In this document: in pieces, positions 58,592 to 64,000 of the stretch
Numbering within the stretch: the first letter of the stretch is position 1
Layout: every line of letters starts with the position of its first letter
DNA from: Massilia pinisoli
GTDB lineage: Bacteria; Pseudomonadota; Gammaproteobacteria; Burkholderiales; Burkholderiaceae_D
Direction: 5' to 3'
Assembly: GCF_024753285.1 (NCBI RefSeq)
Contig: NZ_JANUGW010000007.1
Location: 1-64,000 of the forward strand
DNA: 64,000 bases
Position numbers and translations under genes: made by a program
Notes under the pieces: model-generated
What the model was told of the DNA's origin: nothing
Seen by the model: only the letters and a program-made list of their open reading frames with translations
Database searches by the model: none

Positions 58592-59557
58592 TTATCGCGA
58601 CTTGACGAACGGCTTGCCGATCGCTTTCGGCGCCACCGACTTGGCCATCAGACCGGCCAGCACGACCACCGTGACGACGTACGGAATCGCCTGAATCAGG
58701 GAGCCGGGCAGGCGCCCGACGACGGGCAGGTCGACACCTTCGAGCTGGATCTGGATCGCACCGAACAGGCCGAACATCAGGCAGCCGAGCACCGTGTGCA
58801 GCGGGCGCCAGTTGCCGAACACGAGGGCCGTCAGCGCCAGGTAGCCGGCACCGGCCGACATGTCGCGCAGGAAGAAGCCGCTCTGGACCAAGGTCAGATA
58901 GGCACCCGAGAACGAGCACAGTACGCCCGCCACGAGCATGGCGAGATAGCGCGTGCGCTCGACGGAGACGCCGGCCGCGTCGGCCGCGTGCGGGTTCTGG
59001 CCGCAGGCGCGCAGGCGCAGGCCGAAGCGGCTGTGGTACACGACCCAGTGCACGACCGGAAGCAGCAGGAACGCGACGTACACGAGCACCGACTGGCCGC
59101 CGATCACGTGGCCGTACAACCAGCCGATGAAGGGGATGTTGTCCAGCGCGGCGGTGCCGGGCAGGATCACGTCGACGAGGCGAGCGGTGCGGAGGTCCGG
59201 CGTGCGGCCGCCCTGCTGGAAGAAGAATTGCGCGAGCACGAACGTCAGGCCGCTCATCGCGATGTTGATGGCGATGCCGGCGACGAGCTGGTTGCCCTTT
59301 TGCGTGATCGACACGAACGCCTGCACCATCGCGAGGGCGACGGACACGCCCATGCCGGCGAGGATGCCGTACCACGGGTTCTGCGTCGCATACGCAACAG
59401 CGGCCGAGGCGAACGCCGAGGCGAGGATCTTGCCTTCGAGGCCGATGTCGACGACGCCGGAACGCTCGGCGAACAGGCCGGCCAGCGCGGCGAACATCAG
59501 CACGGGCGCGTTGCGGATCGTCGAGACGATGATGCTGGCGATGTGGAAGTCTTCCAT
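58592..59557 (-). CDS. ABC transporter permease, BMP/nucleoside type (second)
   Basis: This 321-residue inner-membrane permease has about eight to nine helices and the branched-chain-type permease pattern GLFAERSGVVDIGLEGKIL and RACGQNPHAADAAGVSVERT. It pairs with the next permease upstream to form the channel of a BMP-family nucleoside importer (like YufQ/NupQ). Its start codon touches the stop of that gene with no gap. Confidence 0.9.
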   Translation of the reverse strand: MEDFHIASIIVSTIRNAPVLMFAALAGLFAERSGVVDIGLEGKILASAFASAAVAYATQNPWYGILAGMGVSVALAMVQAFVSITQKGNQLVAGIAINIAMSGLTFVLAQFFFQQGGRTPDLRTARLVDVILPGTAALDNIPFIGWLYGHVIGGQSVLVYVAFLLLPVVHWVVYHSRFGLRLRACGQNPHAADAAGVSVERTRYLAMLVAGVLCSFSGAYLTLVQSGFFLRDMSAGAGYLALTALVFGNWRPLHTVLGCLMFGLFGAIQIQLEGVDLPVVGRLPGSLIQAIPYVVTVVVLAGLMAKSVAPKAIGKPFVKSR

Positions 59558-60649
59558 TCAAGCCTCCTTGGTGGTGCGGGTGACGTTGATCAGTTTCAGG
59601 ATCGCGGGGGCGTAGAAGTTTTCCATCGCGCCGCAGAACAGGATGATCAGGCCCTGGATGAAGATGAACGTCTCCTGCGGGATGTTCGGCTTTTCCAGCG
59701 ACAGGTCGAAGCCGCCCTGGATCAGCGCGCCGAACAGCACCGACGACAGGAAGATGCCGACCGGATGCTGGCGGCCCATCAGCGCGATGGCGATGCCCAC
59801 GAAGCCCGCGCCTGCGGGGAAATTCAGCGACAGGTAGTGCGTGGAACCCATCACGGAGTTCACGGCGCCGAGGCCCGCGAGCGCGCCCGACACGAGCATC
59901 GTGACGATGATCGTGCGGCTGATCTTCACGCCCGCGTAGTGTGCCGCGTGCGCGTTCAGGCCCGTCGCACGCAACTGGTAACCCCACGACGAACGCCACA
60001 CGACGACGCCGTAAATGACGAGTGCGACGATGGCGAGAATGAAGCTGATGTTCAGCGGCGCGTCGCCCAGCACGGGCAACACCTTGTTCAAGAGGGGCAG
60101 GGCGGCGCTGTCGGCGAACACGCGCGACGCGGGATTCTGCTGGCCTTCGGGAATCAGCTTCAGGATCAGCCAGTTCATCACGTTGGCCGCGATGAAGTTG
60201 AACATGATCGTCGTGACGACGACGTGGCTGCCGCGCTTGGCCTGCAGATAGCCGGGAATGAAGGCCCACAGCGCGCCGAAGACGGCCGCGCCGATCATCG
60301 CGAGGGGAATCATCAGGATGCCGGGCAGGTGGGCGTCGAGCGCCAGCACGGCCCACGTCAGGCCCAGGCCGCCGATGTACATCTGGCCCTCGGCGCCGAT
60401 GTTGAAGAGGCCCGCCTGCATCGCGATCGACACGGCGAGGCCCGCGAAGATGAAGGTGCTCGCGTAGAACAGCGTGTACGCGAGGCCTTCCGGATCGAGG
60501 ATCGCGCTGTCGACGAGGATGCGCAGCGATTCCGACGGGCTCTCGCCCAGCAGGTGGATCACGAGCGCCGCGACGAGCAGCGCCGACATCAGGTTCAGGA
60601 CGGGCAGGACGAAGCCCGTGGCCCAGCGTGGGAGTTCGGTCTTTTTCAT
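59558..60649 (-). CDS. ABC transporter permease, BMP/nucleoside type (first)
   Basis: This 363-residue permease (YufP/NupP-like) has motifs FAGLAVSIAMQAGLFNIGAEGQ and RATGLNAHAAHYAGVKISRT. I start at ATG 60649, 2 bp after the stop of the ATPase gene; an upstream frame would overlap that gene. Confidence 0.9.
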   Translation of the reverse strand: MKKTELPRWATGFVLPVLNLMSALLVAALVIHLLGESPSESLRILVDSAILDPEGLAYTLFYASTFIFAGLAVSIAMQAGLFNIGAEGQMYIGGLGLTWAVLALDAHLPGILMIPLAMIGAAVFGALWAFIPGYLQAKRGSHVVVTTIMFNFIAANVMNWLILKLIPEGQQNPASRVFADSAALPLLNKVLPVLGDAPLNISFILAIVALVIYGVVVWRSSWGYQLRATGLNAHAAHYAGVKISRTIIVTMLVSGALAGLGAVNSVMGSTHYLSLNFPAGAGFVGIAIALMGRQHPVGIFLSSVLFGALIQGGFDLSLEKPNIPQETFIFIQGLIILFCGAMENFYAPAILKLINVTRTTKEA

Positions 60650-60651
60650 GA

Positions 60652-62181
60652 TCAGGACTTGTGCATGCCGCCCATCAGCAGGCCGATGCGGGTGGTGTCG
60701 AATTCGTCGACGGGGAGGATGCCGGCGATGCGGCCGCCGCACATCACGATGATGCGGTCGGCGAGCGCACGCACCTCTTCCAGCTCCACCGACGACAGCA
60801 GGATCGCCACGCCTTCGTCGCGCAGCCGCAGCAGTTGCGTGTGTATGCTTTCGATGGTGCCGATGTCGACGCCACGCGTCGGCTGGCCGACGAGCATCAG
60901 CTTCGGCTGCGCCGCCACTTCGCGCGCGATCACGACCTTTTGCTGGTTGCCGCCCGAAAGGAGGCCGATGCGCAGGTCCGGATTGTTCGGCCGCACGTCG
61001 AACGCCGTCATCAGGTGCGCGCAGCGCTGCGCGATTTTCTTGTAGTCGAACAGGCCCCAGCGGTTCTTGACCTTGTCCTGGTAGCCGAACACCGTGTTCT
61101 GCATGACGGAGAAATCCTTGATCACGCCGTCGCGCAGGCGGTCTTCCGGCACGTGGCCGATGCCCAGCGCGCGGAACGTCGCGGGCAGGCCGTCCGCGTT
61201 CGCGCGGTCCGCGTACGGGAGCGGCTGGCCGACAAAGTCGACGCGGCCGGCGGTCGGCAGGCGCATGCCGGACAGGATCTCCAGCAGCTCGCTCTGGCCG
61301 TTGCCCGACACGCCCGCGATGGCGACGACCTCGCCCGCGCGCACGGTGAAGTCGATGTCGGACAGCAGGGCCACGCCGTTCGTATCCTTCAGCTGCAGGT
61401 TCGACACCTTCAGTACCTCGGCGCCCGGATTGTACGGCGCGCGCGGCAGCTCGCTCTGGATCGGGCGGCCGACCATCATGTTCGCCAGCTGTTCCTTCGA
61501 CGTCTCCGCCGTCTTCACGGCACCGACGACGCGGCCGGCGCGCATCACCGTCACCTCGTCCGTGATCTCCATGATCTCCTGCAGCTTGTGCGTGATCAGG
61601 ATGATGGTCTTGCCCTGGTCCTTGAACAGCCGCAGGATCTCGAACAGCGACGCCGTCTCCTGCGCCGTGAGCACGGCGGTGGGCTCGTCGAGGATCAGGA
61701 TGTCGGCGCTGCGGTAGATCTGCTTGAGGATCTCCACGCGCTGCTGCGCGCCGACGGACAAGTCGTGGATCGTTGCGAGCGGGTCGACGTCGAGGCGGTA
61801 GCGGTCGCAGATCTCGCGCAGCTTCGCTTCCACGGCGCCGCGCGTGGCGGCCAGCTTGAAGCCGCCTTCGTTGCCCAGCATGACGTTGTCGAGGACCGTC
61901 ATGTTCTCGACGAGCATGAAGTGCTGGTGCACCATGCCGATACCCAGCGCGATCGCCTCGTGGCTGGTGCGGATGTCGCGCGGCTGGCCGTCGATCAGCA
62001 CCTGGCCGCTGTCGGCATTGTAGTAGCCGTACAGGATGCTCATCAGGGTCGACTTGCCGGCGCCGTTCTCGCCGATCACGCCGTGGATCGAGCCCTTGGC
62101 GATGGCGAAGCTGACGTCGGCATTCGCCTGCACCGCCCCGAAGGCTTTGCTAATGTTGCGAAATTCTACGGCTGACTGCAT
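60652..62181 (-). CDS. ABC transporter ATP-binding protein with two nucleotide-binding domains
   Basis: This 509-residue fused ATPase (YufO/NupO or RbsA-like) energises the importer. Domain 1 has Walker A GENGAGKST, the signature LSVGAQQRVEI and Walker B ILILDEPTAVL. Domain 2 has the degenerate GVSGNGQSE P-loop, signature LSGGNQQKVVIA and LMLVGQPTRGVD, where Gln replaces the usual Glu. That asymmetry is normal for the family. It lies 104 bp downstream of the binding-protein gene, with a hairpin in the gap. Confidence 0.93.
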   Translation of the reverse strand: MQSAVEFRNISKAFGAVQANADVSFAIAKGSIHGVIGENGAGKSTLMSILYGYYNADSGQVLIDGQPRDIRTSHEAIALGIGMVHQHFMLVENMTVLDNVMLGNEGGFKLAATRGAVEAKLREICDRYRLDVDPLATIHDLSVGAQQRVEILKQIYRSADILILDEPTAVLTAQETASLFEILRLFKDQGKTIILITHKLQEIMEITDEVTVMRAGRVVGAVKTAETSKEQLANMMVGRPIQSELPRAPYNPGAEVLKVSNLQLKDTNGVALLSDIDFTVRAGEVVAIAGVSGNGQSELLEILSGMRLPTAGRVDFVGQPLPYADRANADGLPATFRALGIGHVPEDRLRDGVIKDFSVMQNTVFGYQDKVKNRWGLFDYKKIAQRCAHLMTAFDVRPNNPDLRIGLLSGGNQQKVVIAREVAAQPKLMLVGQPTRGVDIGTIESIHTQLLRLRDEGVAILLSSVELEEVRALADRIIVMCGGRIAGILPVDEFDTTRIGLLMGGMHKS

Positions 62182-62227
62182 GGCGGTCCGTTTTCGGTAG
62201 ACAGAATAAAAGAGGAAGCATTCATTT

Positions 62228-62270
62228 AAAAGCGCGCCGCGCCGGCATGGGCCCGGCGCGGCGCGCTTTC
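62228..62270 (-). terminator. Strong hairpin between binding-protein and ATPase genes
   Basis: A perfect 15-bp GC stem (62231-62245 with 62253-62267) and 7-base loop is followed on the minus strand by TTTAAATG. It should partly terminate transcription after the binding-protein gene and so set its expression above that of the membrane components. Confidence 0.8.
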
Positions 62271-62285
62271 ATCGTTCACGGCGGC

Positions 62286-63287
62286 TTACTGCGGGCACGA
62301 ACCGGCCGCGCGGTAATCGACCACCTTGATCTTGTCGGCGATGATGTCGGCCCGCGCCGCCAGCACGCGTTTTTCGATCTCGGGGGTGACGACCATGCGG
62401 TTGTCCTTGTCGAGCACCCAGTCCACGCCGCCTTCCTTCAGGCCCAGGTACGTGATGCCCGACGTGAACTGGCCGTTATTCGCTTTCATGAACGCGTCGT
62501 ACGCGGCGTTGTCGACGCGCTTGACCATCGACGTCAGCATCGTGCCCGGGTACAGGTAGTTCTGGTTGGAGTCGACGCCGATCGCCAGCTTGCCTTTTTC
62601 CTTGGCCATCTGCAGGGCGCCCATGCCGGAACCGCCGGCGACGGCGAACACGACGTCCGACCCGCGGTCGAATTGCGCGCGCGCCAGCTCGCCGCCCTTG
62701 GCCGGGTCGTTCCATGCCGCGCTCGTCGTGCCGACCATGTTCTGCAAGAGCTGGACTTTCGGGTTGATCGCCTTCGCGCCCTGCGCGTAGCCGCAGGCGA
62801 ACGCGCGGATCAAGGGGATGTCCATGCCGCCGACGAAGCTGATCGTCTTGGTCTTCGATGCGATCGCGGCGGCCACGCCGACGAGGTAGGAGCCTTCCTG
62901 TTCCTTGAACAGCACGGAGTTGACGTTCTTGCCCTGGGCATTGCCGTCGATGATCACGAAGTGCACGTTCGGGTATTCGGCCGCGATCTTTTGCACGGGC
63001 TGCGTCTGCGAAAAGCCGATGGAGACGATCAGTTTCAGCTTCTTGCGGGCGAGGGCGCGCAGCACCTGCTCGGCCTGCGTGTCGTAATTGGCCTGGGCTT
63101 CAAACACTTTGACGCCGGTTTCCTTCGTGAACCGTGCGACGCCTTCGGCGGCGGACTGGTTGAAGGACTTGTCGAACTTGCCGCCGGCATCGTAGACGAT
63201 CGCGAGCTTGGCGCCGGCCATGTCGGCGCTGGCGCTGGCGCTGAGGCACAACGCCGCGATCGTCATGCAAATATGCTTGAATTTCAT
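62286..63287 (-). CDS. BMP family periplasmic nucleoside-binding protein
   Basis: This 333-residue protein has a Sec signal (MKFKHICMTIAALCLSASASA) without a lipobox, so it is probably soluble in the periplasm. The BMP/Med family start KLAIVYDAGGKFDKSFNQSA is clear, followed by GFSQTQPVQKIAAEYPNVHF and SVLFKEQEGSYLVGVAAA. The family binds purine nucleosides in the systems studied. AGGAG lies before ATG 63287. It is the first gene of the leftward importer cassette. Confidence 0.94.
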   Translation of the reverse strand: MKFKHICMTIAALCLSASASADMAGAKLAIVYDAGGKFDKSFNQSAAEGVARFTKETGVKVFEAQANYDTQAEQVLRALARKKLKLIVSIGFSQTQPVQKIAAEYPNVHFVIIDGNAQGKNVNSVLFKEQEGSYLVGVAAAIASKTKTISFVGGMDIPLIRAFACGYAQGAKAINPKVQLLQNMVGTTSAAWNDPAKGGELARAQFDRGSDVVFAVAGGSGMGALQMAKEKGKLAIGVDSNQNYLYPGTMLTSMVKRVDNAAYDAFMKANNGQFTSGITYLGLKEGGVDWVLDKDNRMVVTPEIEKRVLAARADIIADKIKVVDYRAAGSCPQ

Positions 63288-63568
63288 CGATTGGCTCCTG
63301 AATCCCGTATTGTACCGGCGCAACGGCTGTGCTGGGAGGGGAATGATTGCGCCTGGCCGGAGCCGCGCTGTCGTGTCGTCGCAACAAGCTCGGCAGGCGT
63401 CTGGACCATGATGCTGTGCGGGAATGTGGTGACCTTCGCAACCCATCTTGGCACTATGCATCAGCCCGTTTATTCGTGGCAAATACGATTTTGCTTAGTG
63501 ATTTATTTGCCCATCATATAAATAGGCATGGGTCCGCACGATTTCTTGCGGACAGCGAGACGTTGTCT

Positions 63569-64000
63569 TTATTGCTCGGCGAGGGGCGCGGGAATCGCCG
63601 CGGCCGCGACCACGGCGGCGGCCGTCGTGGCGGGTGCGACGACGATCTCCGTCGCGGCCGGTGCGGGGATGGAGGCCGTCGACGGCAGTCCGGCGGCCTC
63701 GACCGGCTTGGCGAACTGCGACGTGAGGAAGCGGGCGATGCGGCCCTGGGTGTCTTCCAGGTAGGGGATGTTCATGTGGTCGGAATCCGGCACCGTCTCG
63801 TCCCCGATCAACTGGGCCAGTTTGCCGACCAACTGGTCGGTGTGCGAGTGGGGCACGATGTCGTCGCTGGCCGCGCGCAGCACGAACGTCGGTGCCTTCA
63901 AGGTGGGCGCGTACTTGATCGATTCGAAGCGGTGGCGCAGCATGTATTCGATCGGCATCACGCGGAACTTGCGCTTGGCGAGCGCCAGGATCGAATCGTA
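63569..64000 (-). CDS. Alpha/beta hydrolase, C-terminal part (runs off the window)
   Basis: The frame is open to the last base (upstream residues YDSILALAKRKFR), so the N-terminus with the nucleophile Ser lies beyond the window. The visible part has the late-core pattern of a serine aminopeptidase-type hydrolase: PTFVLRAASDDIVPHSHTDQL with the likely catalytic Asp, and VPDSDHMNIP with the catalytic His. An Ala/Pro/Thr-rich tail of about 40 residues follows. Substrate unknown. Confidence 0.8.
   Translation of the reverse strand, partial: YDSILALAKRKFRVMPIEYMLRHRFESIKYAPTLKAPTFVLRAASDDIVPHSHTDQLVGKLAQLIGDETVPDSDHMNIPYLEDTQGRIARFLTSQFAKPVEAAGLPSTASIPAPAATEIVVAPATTAAAVVAAAAIPAPLAEQ

Overview
The window looks like chromosome of a high-GC betaproteobacterium of the Oxalobacteraceae, most likely Massilia or a close relative. 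The basis is protein resemblance plus gene content and order: secA, argJ, a DUF815 ATPase, mutT, yacG, zapD, coaE, pilD, pilC, pilB. No 16S rRNA or tRNA gene was seen, so the genus is an inference.

Layout. 1-1426: an ISNCY-type insertion sequence, cut at its left end by the window edge. 1486-5063: a DciA-like gene and secA. 5173-7000: a membrane protein and a MerR/TipAS-like regulator. 7285-10247: a less GC-rich accessory patch holding an orphan protein, an Fe(II)/2-oxoglutarate amino-acid hydroxylase-like enzyme and an overlapping AEC-family exporter. 10254-14064: AI-2E permease, argJ, DUF815 ATPase, mutT. 14089-19991: an inserted block containing a compact six-gene operon that reads as an undescribed RiPP-type pathway, then yidD and a tautomerase. 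20010-22607: yacG, zapD, coaE, pilD. 22877-32083: a second inserted block (periplasmic RidA, a GGDEF/EAL protein, an ArnT-like glycosyltransferase, small proteins, a frameshifted M15-peptidase-like lipoprotein) separating pilD from pilC. 32199-38362: pilC, pilB, a CorC-like protein, an SPFH protein and a stress-like protein. 38640-41941: chemoreceptor, PstS-like protein and porin. 42160-63287: a purine and nucleic-acid utilisation region. 63569-64000: end of an alpha/beta hydrolase.

The most interesting part is 14723-19120. In one orientation, with overlapping or nearly touching genes, it encodes a subtilisin-like protease, a free-standing PatG-like domain protein, a protein with five repeated beta-hairpins resembling an ABBA-fold prenyltransferase, an 80-residue Cys-rich candidate precursor peptide, an alpha/alpha-toroid protein with a DxD(S)TA motif like class II terpene cyclases, and a lipoprotein. 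PatA/PatG proteases and ABBA prenyltransferases are cyanobactin machinery. Here they would be split, reduced and combined with a terpene-cyclase-like fold, so the product could be a prenylated peptide. This is a hypothesis from sequence motifs.

The second coherent unit is purine use. A secreted S1/P1 nuclease, a surface 5'-nucleotidase, an exported adenosine deaminase, a TonB-dependent receptor and a BMP-type nucleoside ABC importer would deliver purines. Guanine deaminase and xanthine dehydrogenase (xdhABC-guaD) would oxidise them to urate.
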